From Liopterus haemorrhoidalis (Eukaryota > Arthropoda > Insecta > Coleoptera > Dytiscidae): a DNA stretch of 64,000 nt. Below are positions 10,489 through 21,889 of the stretch, in pieces. Position 1 is the stretch's first letter; every line of letters starts with the position of its first letter. The DNA is taken from the NCBI GenBank assembly GCA_963971575.1, contig OZ020616.1:57456907-57520906 (forward strand), in the 5' to 3' direction. The notes under the pieces were generated by a model. The model was not told where the DNA came from. It searched no databases and worked only from the letters and a program-made list of their open reading frames with translations. The translations under genes were made by a program, and so were the position numbers.

Positions 10489-11708
10489 TAGGAATGACGA
10501 CGGGTACCCGGGTACCCGCTACCCGACCCGTTAAGGTTGTACCCGGTTCCGAATTTGAATACCCGCTACCCGTTATTTACCCATTACCCGTTAACTAACG
10601 GGTAATTAACGGGTATTTAGCGGGTAAATAACGGGTATTAGATTACTGACGGGTAGCGCATAATTAGCGGGCAGCAGGTAATTAACGGGTAATTGTGTGA
10701 GGTATTTCGAGTATTTATTTATCTGTCACTATTTTGTTCTCGGTTGCAATAGTAGGAATTAAGTATGCATATTTCATAATGCACCTATGTTTATTTTTAG
10801 GGTTTTGTAAGTATGACCACCAAAAAACCCTTATAAAGTCACTCATATGTCTGTCTGTACGGTAGAAATTATAACCAAATGGCTTAAGATAGAAAGTTGA
10901 AATTTGGCATGCATATATAACTCTTTGACCCACATATAGGAAAAAAAGAGTTCAAAAACCACATCTCGAAATAAATATAAACAAATATGTATTTAATGAA
11001 AAAATAAATATTTTTTATGAGATTTTCGCTAAATATATGCCAAAAAACTTTTGTCACCCACCCTATCTCACAGAGGGTTGATCTTGTTGGGGTTAGTGTC
11101 GTTGCAAAAATATCATTTTTTAAAAAAAATTTATTGTGTGGGATCAAAAGGATGCTCTTGAGACGTAGATTAAGGAACGAAAAGTTGTTTTTTTAAATTC
11201 GTTTCTTTTCACACGATTTTAGCTAAAAATCTGAAAATATTATAGGTAATGTACATTGATCTGAGCCGGAAACGTACCAGAGAAATTAATTATTTTTTAA
11301 TTAATGGCTAAATTATGGATTATTATTTAAATTTAGTTTAAAAAATAAATAAATTGAAACTCTTAGTACTCAACGAATAAGAATGTTCAAATAATGTTAA
11401 TCAAAAAATTATTTTTAGATATCCAGCATTCTGTTGGCTTTTTACAGTTATTAAATACCTACAAAACCCTGAAATTGATGTGAAGTGTGGATTTTCACAC
11501 TTCACATCAATTTTGCTACACTTATTTTTCGTTTTTATTTATTAACGGGTACCGGGTAATTAACGGGTAACGGGTAATTATCGGGTAGTGGGTAATTATC
11601 GGGTAGTGGGTAATTAACGGGTAGTGGGTAATTATCGGGTAGAGGGTAATACCCGGGTAATTGTTGCGGGTACCCGGTTCCATAAATTTCTAGTTCTCGT
11701 CATTCCTA
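10489..11708. mobile_element. hAT-like non-autonomous element, 1220 bp, TSD GTTCAGAT
   Basis: The terminal repeats are TAGGAATGACGA and its reverse complement, flanked by the exact 8-bp duplication GTTCAGAT (10481-10488, 11709-11716). Both subterminal regions (about 10500-10700 and 11545-11690) are dense in ACGGGTAATTA / TACCCGTT repeats in opposite orientation, as expected for clustered transposase-binding sites. There is no transposase. A variant family A copy is nested inside at 10797-11512. Confidence 0.92.
10797..11512 (+). repeat. Family A variant copy nested in a hAT-like element
   Basis: It starts TTTAGGGTTTTGTAAGTATG and ends TACCTACAAAACCC plus a long palindrome (GATGTGAAGTGTGGATTTTC and its complement). 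It lacks the tRNA-like module and has a different middle that matches 41395-42300 on the minus strand, including CCAGCATTCTGTTGGC. This defines a subfamily. Confidence 0.75.
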
Positions 11709-11922
11709 GTTCAGATGCCCAAAATTAAATTCGTAAAATTAAATTAAATACCGTGATTTCCTTGTACAATGCAGGATGCTCCTAAGAAAACATGGTGCAC
11801 CTTAGCATTAGGTATTTTGTGTCGTAGAAAAAGAAGAAAACCTCCATTCTGGGTTGTGGGCATTAGCTTTGTCGAAAATATCAAAAAAAAACCTCTTTTC
11901 TTTCGATGATGATACATTCTTC

Positions 11923-12424
11923 CAGGGCTTGGAACCGGAACTGAACCGAAAACCGAAAAAACCGTTATTTTTGTCGGAACGAAAACCGGAGCTGAACCGA
12001 AAAAAAACCTCGCTTTATTTGGGTTCAGATAGGATGGGAGTGAACCAAAATAAAAAATACATTTTATTTAAGATTATTATTTAAATTGATGAGCAGAAAA
12101 AAATCGTAATTTTTTAACTGATAAGTAAAAAAAATCAGCTTCTATTATTTCGGGGGAGGGGGTGAACGCCCAGAACCCTCCCCCCTGGCAGCGGCCTTGG
12201 TATGATTATTACAAAATAATGAATAAAAGGTTCTTCTAAATTATTGTAGAAAATTAATTTCTAATAAAAATAAAAGCATTTAAAAATGTATCACTGAACC
12301 GAAAACCGAAAAAAACCGTTATTTTTGCCGGAACGAAAATCGGAACCGAACTGATATATATATATTTTTTTCAATTGAACCGAAACGAAAACAGAAACGA
12401 AAAAAATAACGGTTCGAAGTCGTG
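11923..12424. mobile_element. hAT-like MITE, ACCGAA-rich family, copy 1
   Basis: It starts CAGGGCTTGGAACCGG and ends CGGTTCGAAGTCGTG, matching the copy at 31499-32015 throughout. Flanks CATTCTTC and CATTTTTC agree at 7 of 8 bases, consistent with a decayed 8-bp duplication. GAACCGAAAACCG-type repeats cluster at both ends. There is no transposase. Confidence 0.85.
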
Positions 12425-12673
12425 CATTTTTCTACTGTGTACTGAGCGTATCGATTTCTCTGAATACACCTGTGTAGTGCGTGTTGCCTGCATAATACAG
12501 CAGTAGAGACGTACTGTTTAACGTGGGTTCCGAATCCAAGAAGAAAAAATTTTTTTGGGAAAATTCTCATGAGAAAATACTTCGGTAACAACTCTGCTTT
12601 CCAAGAGAAAACGGATGGGAAGTTTATTTAAAAATGTTTTGTCTTCACCGGGAATTGAAGTGGTACCTTAGCT

Positions 12674-12957
12674 CAGTGTTTCTCAACAGGTGGTCCGCGG
12701 ACCGCGAAAATTTTTGTATGTTTTTTCAATTTTTTTTTTTTTATTTTAATGCATTTTTTTTTTTGTAAATAGTTTATATTTTGTTTATTTTCTGTAAACT
12801 TTCTGTGATTTTCTACAAATAAAATAAATGTATTTAGTAGCACATTAAATATATTTGTTTTCTTGCAAAAAATGAACCAACAATTATTATTAGTGGTCCG
12901 CGTTAGAAAAATATATATTTTACGGGTCCGTGGTGCGTTTTTGGTTGAGAAATACTG
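12674..12957. mobile_element. hAT-like MITE, 284 bp, TSD CCTTAGCT
   Basis: The ends are CAGTGTTTCTCAAC and the complement of CAGTATTTCTCAAC, with GGTCCGCGG-type GC-rich subterminal sequence and an exact 8-bp duplication CCTTAGCT (12666-12673, 12958-12965). The interior is very AT-rich and non-coding. Confidence 0.9.
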
Positions 12958-12965
12958 CCTTAGCT

Positions 12966-13504
12966 AGCTACAACTCTATCTTTCCATGGATATTTTTCAA
13001 CAGAATCGATATTTACTGTAGCAATTTTTTCCGTATAAAAATTATTTAACAAGTATGTTTTTATTTTTATTTAAAACAAAAACAGTATTCATGTCCCAGC
13101 GCTTCGGTATCTAGACATTATTTAGAGATAGAAGGAGAAAAAGTCGCGATCAATGAAACAAACAATACAGAAGCCAGAAGATTATTTTGTCTTCTTTTAT
13201 TTTGTCTGGCAGTACATTATTTCTTGGTAAAAGTGTAAAATTATTTCCAGTGTAAAAAACAAAATATAAACATCAAGAGAATGTCAGAAAAATATAATCT
13301 CTAAGTAAAATGATAGTTTTTTCTTTCAAAATAAAATAAATACTTCTGCAATTAGAATCAACGTACACACTGGAATGAAACTGTCACCAGAAAAAAACAC
13401 TCGCCAAATAAAAACTATTAAAAATTAAATTTGAAATAAAGCTTCATTCACAGCTTCAAAGTAGACTGTACTCTATGCGTTGTGGATAAATTTAACAGAC
13501 TGTT
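12966..13504. other. unassigned AT-rich interval
   Basis: No gene or repeat that I can support. Confidence 0.4.
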
Positions 13505-14587
13505 TTAACACTTTACTGCATGAATTTTTATTTTTGGCTGAAATAATTCATGGGCATTAGGAATTGGTTCTTATTGATAGAAAAATTAATTACAACCAGT
13601 GGCGAAGGGAACCTCCGCTAGACTTGCCCTCCCATAAAAAAAATAATAAAAAAATACATATATATATTTTTTTTTTACTTTAAAACCATTGGCGAAGGGA
13701 GTCCTCCGCTAGACTTGCACTCCCATAAAAAAATAATAATAAAAAAATACATAATTTTTTTTTAATTTAAAAAAATATTTAGGTTAATCTTCAAAAATAC
13801 ATCAAATTATGTTCTATACAATTTTTTGTCCAAGGCTTGGTTTACTAGTTACGAATTTTTCAAAATTTTAAAGTTTAATAACTTCCGTTTCCGGTTTCGA
13901 ATTTTAATAAAAAACAATAGGGTTCTTCCCAATTATTAGGAGAATTTTTTAGTATCAGAACGAACTCTTTAAGTTAAACCGTTTTTGAGTTATCGTGTAT
14001 ACACACAGACACACACACACACACAGACATACGGACGGCACTTCGAAAATAGGTTTTTTGGATTCCCTGGACCATGAAACGTGGTCATCCGTCAAAATCT
14101 CGACATCGAAAATTTTCACGATTACAATACTTGCCCCTTATATATTAAGGTCGGGCAAGTAAAAATATATTTAAAATATTAATTATTATTTTTATGAAAA
14201 TAGGGTTTGTGCCATACATGGAACATTATGATTCTACATTATGTTACAAAAGAAAATGATTCCGTATTATTTGCTCGTCTATTGCTAGGTGTTCTTCATT
14301 AGGGATTAAAAGCAGTCGCCCTCGAATTTTTGAAAGAAAAGGTCGTATCTTCTAGTTGTACTTTCTCAATAAATTATCGTTAAATCCGAGTTATCGTTGA
14401 AGTGCAAATTTCGCTTGATATCCTCACATCTTTTGCAGCCCATTACTTGATATACTGCAGGATCCATTGCTGTGTATGTGGCATATATGAACATTCATGA
14501 AGTAACGTTCTGATTTAGTTTTAAAAGTACAATAAAAATAAAAATCGGAATGTGCCATATATGGCACACTATGCAGTAAAGGGTTAA
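13505..14587. mobile_element. TTAA-flanked piggyBac-like non-autonomous element
   Basis: TTAA at 13505-13508 is followed by CACTTTACTGCATGAAT. At the other end TTAA (14584-14587) is preceded by the complement of CCCTTTACTGCATAGTG. TTAA duplication with a CCCTTT-type inverted end is characteristic of piggyBac elements. A palindrome GTGCCATATATGGCAC lies just inside the right end. There is no transposase; a family F copy is nested within. Confidence 0.8.
13604..14166 (+). repeat. Family F interspersed repeat, copy 2
   Basis: It matches 1424-1916. The first ~80 bp (GGCGAAGGGA...CTCCGCTAGACTTGC) is repeated in tandem (13604 and about 13684). It ends with the ACTTGCCCC ... GGGCAAGT hairpin at about 14130-14160. 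A (CA)n-like tract lies near 14000-14028. Confidence 0.8.
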
Positions 14588-14992
14588 CATTTAATGACAG
14601 CGTTCACAGCTATGAAAATTAATGCGTAACAAATGTTGTGACTATGTTTTTCAAACCAACGAAGGAATAAATGTGTTTGTGCTTAATTTTAATAACAAAA
14701 TTATAACAGCAACTACAGAATTTTTTTTGTTGCACTATTTCCGAAATTTGTTAAAATTTGTGCTACAGTATTTATTAGATTATGTAAAGTGATATAGCTT
14801 ATGTCTGTTTATAACACTTATCTCAATAAGTATCCGGTCTGACATATATATGGCAACACTGTTGACAGACCCATATGATTTCTGGATAGTACCAACCTTC
14901 AAACGATACGTGTGAAAATTTCATGACATTCTGACAATTAGTTTAGAGGTTACAGTGGTTTCAGTGACTCCAGTTTTGTAATTTTCAAAACA
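14588..14992. other. interval with repeat G
   Basis: About 14690-14815 is shared with 58230-58370 (AACAAAATTATAACAGCAAC, TTTCCGAAATTTGTTAAAAT, TTATGTAAAGTGATATAGCT), a dispersed repeat I cannot classify. The rest is unassigned. Confidence 0.5.
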
Positions 14993-15091
14993 ATGGATAA
15001 AAAAGAATTTCGTGTGTTGATTAAACATTGTTTTTTGATGGGAAAAAATACTAAGAATTGGTCAATTCTTGAAGATTTTACTGATTTATAA
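14993..15091 (+). pseudogene. mariner transposase N-terminal fragment
   Basis: The ATG at 14993 opens a frame beginning MDKKEFRVLIKHCFLMGKN, the usual start of one insect mariner group (the FRVLIKHCFLMGKNT block precedes the first helix-turn-helix). Homology is lost after about 22 residues and a stop follows at about 15089. The rest of the transposase is absent. Confidence 0.75.
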
Positions 15092-15232
15092 AAGCAGGCA
15101 TTTTCTATACACTTGTTGGTAATATAAAAAATATATATAGTCAAACCGTATGAGAACATTGTTATGAATTATCCTATTTTGAAAAAATATAAATTTTATC
15201 TGTCATGTTGCTGTGTACATCATTCAAATTTA

Positions 15233-15791
15233 TGGGATGCGTATACGTACCTTTGGCCAAATCAGTGAAATGTACAGGCGTGATTCAACATCGACAAGTC
15301 TCATCTTGTCTTAGCCATCTAACCTATTGTTCATTTCTACTGTGTGTTCTTTCATAGTTCAGTATATGTATTTACAGAATAAGTAAAGTGAAAATAAAAA
15401 TTAGTTGCACAGTTGTCAAATGATAGTAAAATTTCTTAATTGGTCACGACTAGCAATTGCTCTTATAAGGTATCAGAGTAATGCAGATACTGATAGAGAA
15501 GCAACAAATTCAAACTATGGGCGTCCTTCAAAAAACAGTTTATCAGATGTCATCAGATTTGATAATATTGGTCATCTAATAGGCATGAAACGAATATAAA
15601 AAAATGCAGTTTTTGTAAGAGCAACTCCATTTATTTATGTGTAAAATGTAAAATACATCTGTGCCCAGAGTGTTTTGAAATGTTTCATTCCAAATAAGTT
15701 CATATTTCATTCATAAATAAAATAATTTGCTTATTACATGTTTATTTATATTTGATATTGTTATTAGCCAAGGGTGCGTATACGCATCCTT
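15233..15791 (+). mobile_element. internally deleted piggyBac-like element
   Basis: A 13-bp inverted pair GGATGCGTATACG (15235-15247 and its complement 15777-15789) brackets a piggyBac transposase C-terminus. The pairing continues imperfectly inward (TACCTTTGGCC versus CACCCTTGGCT). Clear TTAA duplications were not seen at these edges, so the boundaries are approximate. Confidence 0.6.
15412..15697 (+). pseudogene. piggyBac transposase C-terminal fragment
   Basis: The residues ATNSNYGRPSKNSLSDV and RFDNIGHLIGM are followed, after a frameshift and a stop near 15598, by a cysteine-rich domain: KKCSFCKSNSIYLCVKC then HLCPECFEMFHSK and a TAA at 15695-15697. A C-terminal Cys-rich (RING/PHD-like) domain after the DDD core is typical of piggyBac transposases, where it binds the terminal repeats. 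The catalytic core is missing, so it is non-functional. Confidence 0.88.
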
Positions 15792-15913
15792 ATATTCCTG
15801 TAGAGTTGAGTATATATATTTTTTCAAAATGCAATAACTGTCTAAGTTGATGTATTTTAATTAATTTGCATTACAAGTTTTGAGAAAAATATTTTTTCTT
15901 AATAGCTTGACCA

Positions 15914-16665
15914 TTAAGGGTGCGCACAACCGTACAGTTTCCTATACAAGACTAACAACCTGAAATAAAATTAGTAACAATCTATACATCAAAATTTTCA
16001 GCGAATTTTTATCTACCTAATAGAATATTTTTAATTGTCAAAAGAACTGTCATGTAATTGTAAATAAAAAACTTGCGTTATAGGCGCCATCTTGTAAACC
16101 ATTCGAGGCATATTTGTGTACCATGCGGCAAATTGTAGCTCAAGCTTCATTCTACAAATATGTTTGGAGATAATTTGTTCTATTGTTAAAATTACTTATA
16201 GTTATTGTACTTGTTAATCTACTTTTGCCGCCACCTCGAATCTGCCGCGGTTCTCAATATATGTGCGGCGAATAAAAATGTTCCATTTTATGTAAAGAAT
16301 ACTTATACCAAGTGGCATTTCATTATCATCAAGTATAATATTTTTCGACGAAGGCTCTAAACTATAAACAATTATGTCGAAATTTTTTTTAACGTATTAT
16401 TTGAACATTTCTACACAAAACTATATAAATATAAAAATTATTTAAAACCCACAAATATATTTGCAGAACAATGTTGTGTAATACCTATTATTAAGTTATT
16501 TAGCAATAACATTTTTATAATAATTTTTTCTACAATCAAAAATATCCTATTAGATAGATAAAATTTCTGTGCAAAATTTGATGTATAGATTGTCACTAAT
16601 TTTATTTCAGATTGTTAGTTTTGTATAAGAAACTAATAATCTATGGGGGTTGTACGTAGCGTTAA
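15914..16665. mobile_element. TTAA-flanked MITE with ~90-bp inverted ends, copy 1
   Basis: TTAA at 15914-15917 and 16662-16665 bound an element whose two ~90-bp ends are inverted copies (AAATAAAATTAGTAACAATC and its complement, and CTATACATCAAA). It is shared end to end with 39321-40088. TTAA flanks suggest piggyBac-type mobilisation. It is non-coding. Confidence 0.88.
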
Positions 16666-17872
16666 TGGGTTAAACATCTTTATTCAATCATAGAAAAGAA
16701 CTGCTTCAGCATAAGTATTTTATCTTATCTGAAATCTATGTCACCGCATTATTATGCAGCCTCAACCTAATTATGTTTGTATATTAGAACAATAGTTCTT
16801 TATATTTTGGTTTTGTTGACTTGACATTAATTACTTGAAATCTTAATCTATGCTAGTTGCAAGAATGAAATCTCAACAATTTTCTTTCCTTACCTCTGTC
16901 AATTTTGTTTTTTCTTTGAAAGTTTTAAAAATCCTGGCTTCTAAATTCCTTTAAGTCCATACTATTTAATCGATTTTCTAAAAAGTAAGATTATGTGAAA
17001 CTTTTTGGCTATATTTTTTTTATCCTGGTGATTAATTTCTTGTTGAGTTAGGAAATGCTAGAGCGCGTTGTCCTTTCAAGAGCCTTTAGAGATGCACTTC
17101 TTGCCACTCAGATTTCTTACAAACGTCTCAGACTTAGAAATTAAAAAGAATATCGCGAGATCCAGGCAGGATCATTGCACACTTTCATAGTTTTTATTTT
17201 ACTTACAAGTACACTTTAAAAGATATGAGAACTGTATTTAAAAGTTTTTTTGAAAAGTACATAAAAAACCTTTTGAATTGCTGAGAACAAATGAGTTGGA
17301 TAGATAGGAGCAATTTACACCTTTAAACTACAGAGACACTGTCAAGTAAGGTGACTAACCGTACTCCATTTGGGAGCTTTGTACTCCTTTTTCAATTATT
17401 GTACTCTTTTTAAAACCGTACGTTAAATGTACTCCTTTGTAATGTCTGTAATTTGTTAATATAGATTTAGTTAACTACTATAGTATTTCCAAAATGAAAT
17501 GGCCACTCTCCCTTTCTGATTCCAATAATGACTGATAATATAACCATTATACCTGCTGAGTTTATGGTTCTGTTGCCAGGACCGTAATAATTATTTAAAA
17601 TAAATGTGTTTTCTTATACGCTATTTAGAATGAACTGTATATACTCACATGACATTCTTTCACATTTGTATCAGGTTGAGGCTGCCTATATTTGAATTAT
17701 AAATGCAGGCATGTTTAAAAATTTTGTTTTAAAGTCTTTATAGTCTATATTAAATACTTCAAATTTGCACAAACAAAAATCATTCTTTTTTTGCAACAAA
17801 AATAAATCCTAACAACTTCAAATAATTATATGGCTAACTTTTTATGGAAATTCTATTCCGTCTTCTTCAATT
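16666..17872. other. unassigned interval with GTACTCC cluster
   Basis: GTACTC(C/T) occurs four times at 17362-17436 after GGTGACTAACC, reminiscent of repeated subterminal motifs of a hAT end, but no partner end was found. The remainder shows nothing I can support. Confidence 0.35.
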
Positions 17873-18268
17873 TTTTTACCGACCGCCAACATATATAAGG
17901 GAGGTATTGTGATCATACCGGTTTTGACATTTCGAGATTTCGATGGATCTCCACGAATTGAGGTCCCTACATAACGTTTTGACTATTTTTAGCATGATGT
18001 CTGTCGGTCTGTCTGTCCGTCCGTCCGTCTGTCCGTCTGTCCGTCTGTCCGTCCGTCTGTCTGTCTGTGTACACGTGCAGGGCAAATTAGGTTGAAAGGA
18101 TTTTTATGAAACTTCATATTTAAGCTTCTGCCATCAATGGCACGAGTTGATCAACTTTTGGTAAAAATCGGTTGACTAAAAATGGGAGTTTACTCGTGTC
18201 GATTTTAAGATTTTGCGAATAACTAACAACTTTTATTTGAGACATTTTTTGATAAAACGAAAAGGCAC
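17873..18268 (+). repeat. Family B repeat, copy with (TSTG)n tract
   Basis: It begins TTTTTACCGACCGCC, contains the TTTTTAGCATGATGTCTG start of a TCTG/TCCG tract (17997-18068), then GTGTACACGTGCAG and AAACTTCATATTTAAGC. It ends near GATAAAACGAAAAGG, where it joins a transposase-like frame on the opposite strand. Confidence 0.85.
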
Positions 18269-18652
18269 TATATTTTTCGAATAAAAGTCGATTATTTTAT
18301 TTATTATTGTTTTAGACATAAAACTATCTATTTTCTTGAAAACTTGTAAATCGGGCTGCTGGTTTTTGCCACCATTGATACGTTGAATTGTTCTGTATGG
18401 AACACTAGTTAATTCCGTAGTTCTAAGTATAGGTTTGCCATTACCTTCCGAAACTAACTTTTTATAAACGTTCAGTATCAGAACTTTGCAATCTTCTGAC
18501 AAATGACATATTTCTTTAGTAACCACGTCCACATTTTCGCATTCCATGTTAACGTCCACATTTTCGCACTCCAAATCACCTTGCACAGATTCACTAATTT
18601 CACTACAGAAAATAGGAACTTCTTCTAAATCAAATGGTCGCCAAAGAGCCAT
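18233..18652 (-). CDS. DDE-transposase-like N-terminal domain fused to repeat sequence (139 aa)
   Basis: An uninterrupted frame starting MALWRPFDLEEVP. Residues 10-45 are acidic and contain a tandem 9-residue duplication (ECENVDV twice, from a 27-bp direct repeat). Residues ~50-125 (CKVLILNVYKKL, then VPYRTIQRI, then a KKIDSF...FYSKNIVP block) look like the N-terminal helix-turn-helix part of arthropod IS630/Tc1-like DDE proteins in which a VLILNV helix precedes a TxxRI recognition helix. The last ~12 residues (PFRFIKKCLK) are encoded by the edge of the family B repeat, so the catalytic part is missing. It is probably a truncated transposase relic. Family assignment is from recall of the pattern only. 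Confidence 0.5.
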   Translation of the reverse strand: MALWRPFDLEEVPIFCSEISESVQGDLECENVDVNMECENVDVVTKEICHLSEDCKVLILNVYKKLVSEGNGKPILRTTELTSVPYRTIQRINGGKNQQPDLQVFKKIDSFMSKTIINKIIDFYSKNIVPFRFIKKCLK

Positions 18653-20335
18653 GTTGTTAATGTATGCACGCTATGAACGTTGAAAATTATCTAACAAACA
18701 AGTATAACAACCCCTAAAATTTAGAAACAATAGAATTATAAATTTGGAAAATATCCTTTTTATATATGGTTTATGGAAAATATGATTTTCAAGAACAATT
18801 TAACTAGTGTTAAAGCCTCCATTTCGGAAGGCCCGTTAAATATCCATGACCTAGGGCCCTTACTATTTATAAAACAGCACTAATGCCTTTGCAATAAATT
18901 TCATTACTTTGTAAATGTATCTATTTTAATATTAAACTGAGTCATGCAAAAACTATTACCACCTCTGTATTTTCATATTTTTTAAAAATGATTTAAATCA
19001 TATAAAACGCCTCTTCATACGATAGTAACGTTTTAATAATTCATGGGCATTATTGCACTGCATATACAAAACATACAGTCAGAGACATTTATTATTAAAT
19101 GTCTACTTTCCAATGTCTGCCCTACTTTCATCGCCTCTCGTGTGTCCAGGGCTCGGCGACCAGTGGGGCACTAAGGGGGGCAACGGGGAGGGGACACAGG
19201 GAGCAGACAGATACCAGATGTGATAAAAATATTTTATAAACTAACGTTTCATGTACTTTAAAATTTTTTTGACTGTCATAAAGATAATTTGGAAAGAGTG
19301 TAAAAATTTATATAAATTAATAATGAACTGTATTCAAGAGATGGCGTTGGTGGTTTAAAAATGTATTAATTCTATATTCTGTTCAAAATTAAGAAGTAGT
19401 AATCATGCAATGTTCACGTGATAGTCTTACGCTTTATTAGAACGCTTTACGCTTTAATAGAGTTGTTTCTGTGGCTCCACTAAACATTATCTTTTTCTCC
19501 AAAGTCAAAATTCGTCATAAATTAATTTCTGTGTCCCTGTTGGCGATTTTAAAAGCCCCAAATTGTCTTTTATGTCGTTAGCCTCAATGTGTGCGGGCAC
19601 AAAAAGGGCAAACATTACTAAAACATGAATATTCTACGAGTATATTACCATATGTAAGTAATTATAAGTTATATGTTTTCGCTATGAACTTTCAAGCTTT
19701 CGTGGACCCTAGCGGCTATCGTTCTAAGCTCCATTTCACTAATAATCACTTTATTATGCGAGCTTTATATCTTCAAGTTTACACATTTATATTAAACTTT
19801 TAACTTTATATTAAAAACAATATTAAACATTATAAACTATTGTTTTGTATACTGTCATTTTCTGTTTCATTTCACTGTTTTCTTTCTGGAAATTTTCTGT
19901 GGGGTGAGGGGGGTTAAGTAAAACGTCTGAACTGTACCAGATGTGTTGAAAAATCCACCCCAAGTCTTCTCAGTTCGCTAAATAATTTATAAAGCAACCA
20001 TCTTCTTGCTAGAATAATTAATATTACTTTGTACACTTTGTTTTGGTTAAGCAGACATAATAAAATGAACATTTAATATTAAGAAGTTAAAACGGGAATA
20101 CTTATACAAAATAAATCAAACGCTTAAGTAAAAAAAAAACTTAAAAACATTTTTGTCGCAGTAAAACAGTTAAATCATAATCTTATAAACTCTATTAAAA
20201 TTTAAAAGTTGTTTTCTCACTATTGTAGTATTTTAAAAAGAATCAAATTAAATATTTTTTCTGGATCCAGTTAAAACTAATCATTTATTAGTTTTTAAAC
20301 GTTGTACTAATAGAATATCTGTGTTATAATTTAAA
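18653..20335. other. unassigned interval
   Basis: AT-rich, with a local GC-rich patch near 19146-19205 (GGCGACCAGTGGGGCAC then G runs). Short open frames (for example 19591-19803) have no recognisable motif. Confidence 0.35.
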
Positions 20336-21440
20336 ATTAGCGCCAATTTGCTCACTAACGCCATCTTTTAGGAAAAAATTGGAATTAATTTTCTGGCGCC
20401 AATTTTAAAACTATTATTTACTAACTATTAAAATACCAGTAATATTTTTATCCATATTAATAAAATTAGAGGCAATATATTTTTTTTTAAATTATGTTTC
20501 TTTATATTTCCTCATATTTGGTATCCACACGTTTCAGGTGATTAAAAAACGATGTCCACAAAAAAATCGGTTTATGTCTGTCTGTCTATTCATCTGTCTG
20601 CTTGTCTGTCACATACCTGTTATCCGTTTGTTCGCCTCTCCGCCTGTCTCCCTTCTCTCCGTCTGTCTGCATGTCTGTCTCTGTCTGTCTGTTTGTTCAA
20701 GATTTACGCAAAAACGACTTGACATATTTTAACGAAATTTAGCATGATGATAAAGTAAATCCAGGATTTAAACATAGGTTGTTTGGCATCTCAAAATTTG
20801 CATTCTAAGTTGGTGTTTTGGAGTTAAAAAAGTTTACTAGATAACTTAAAATATCTCCTTTATTATTGATTTAACAGAAAAATCTATATAACAAAAATTG
20901 TTCATAAAACAATTTGTTGCATACATTTTTTAATTAGATGGATATTTGGAGAGTTACGGGGGGATACCCTAAAACTAATCTTTTGAAATAGTTCCGTTAT
21001 TGTTGACTTAACAACAAAAACGTGTAAGACAAAAATTGTTTATAAGAAAACAAATATTTTCTGTTCTATGAATTTTTTCAATTAGATGAATATTTGGAGA
21101 GTTACGGGGGACACCCTAAAACTAAAATCTTGAAATATCTCACATAATTTGTACTTAATAGCCAAAATATATATAAGAACGAAATGGTTTAGAATGAAGA
21201 AACGATCTGTTCAATGTAGTTCTTAATAAGATGAATATTTGGGAGGGCATGGAGATAGCTACCTATACACTTGAAATATTTCACTTATCAACATCACTTA
21301 TCTTCAAAAATCTGTTTAATAAAAACCGTACGAAGAACAGGCGCGTCACCTATTTTTTTAAAGTTTTTTAGCAAATTAAAAATTTGCGCCAATTTTCAAT
21401 TTCCTCACTAGCGCCATCAATTAGGAGAAAAACAAATTTC
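20336..21440 (+). repeat. repeat unit with diverged ~140-bp internal tandem copies
   Basis: Similar blocks (AGCGCCAATTTGCTCACTAA near 20340; TGCGCCAATTTTCAATTTCC near 21384) flank the unit as diverged direct repeats. Inside, after a TCTG-rich tract (20575-20697), three to four diverged units start with CTTGAAATATYTC-type sequence at 20845, 20980, 21129 and 21270 (spacings 135, 149, 141), each ending in a GATGAATATTTGGAGAG-like block. It is non-coding. Confidence 0.65.
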
Positions 21441-21793
21441 TGACCACTTTTATTAAACGTACTGTATGTACGTGTCTAAAAATTTAGTCTAAAATGTTGT
21501 TAAATTTAATAAACTTTTTGAATAATATTTCTTAAATTTTCTTGATTTTCTTCCAGCTAATAGCGACAGCGTCTGTCTTAGCTTATATCACACTCATTTG
21601 CGTATCTCCGCTTTGAAAATAAACGCCGTGCATTCCAACATGTTATTTCTACGGCAGACAAGGCTCCTACTGTTCCCTGATAAATTAATCAACGAACATT
21701 AACCCCCCCCACATAATATCTACGTGCAAACTGTTAATACTACAAGAAACACAACAAAGGAAAGTAACCTTTGAAAAGGTTCATTTTCAACAA
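21441..21793. other. unassigned interval
   Basis: Nothing recognised apart from a C run near 21703. Confidence 0.35.
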
Positions 21794-21889
21794 AAAAAAC
21801 TGAAACTCACTTTTACTGACGAAATTAGAGACAGACGGTTACAGTGGATAGAACATGTAGTGAGAAAAAAAAATATGGGAATTATTGAT
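21794..21889 (+). pseudogene. non-LTR retrotransposon C-terminal relic
   Basis: The frame reads LTFTDEIRDRRLQWIEHVVRK, resembling the RLxWxGHVxR motif near the C-terminus of many insect non-LTR reverse transcriptases. Only about 30 codons remain and no catalytic motif is present. Confidence 0.5.
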
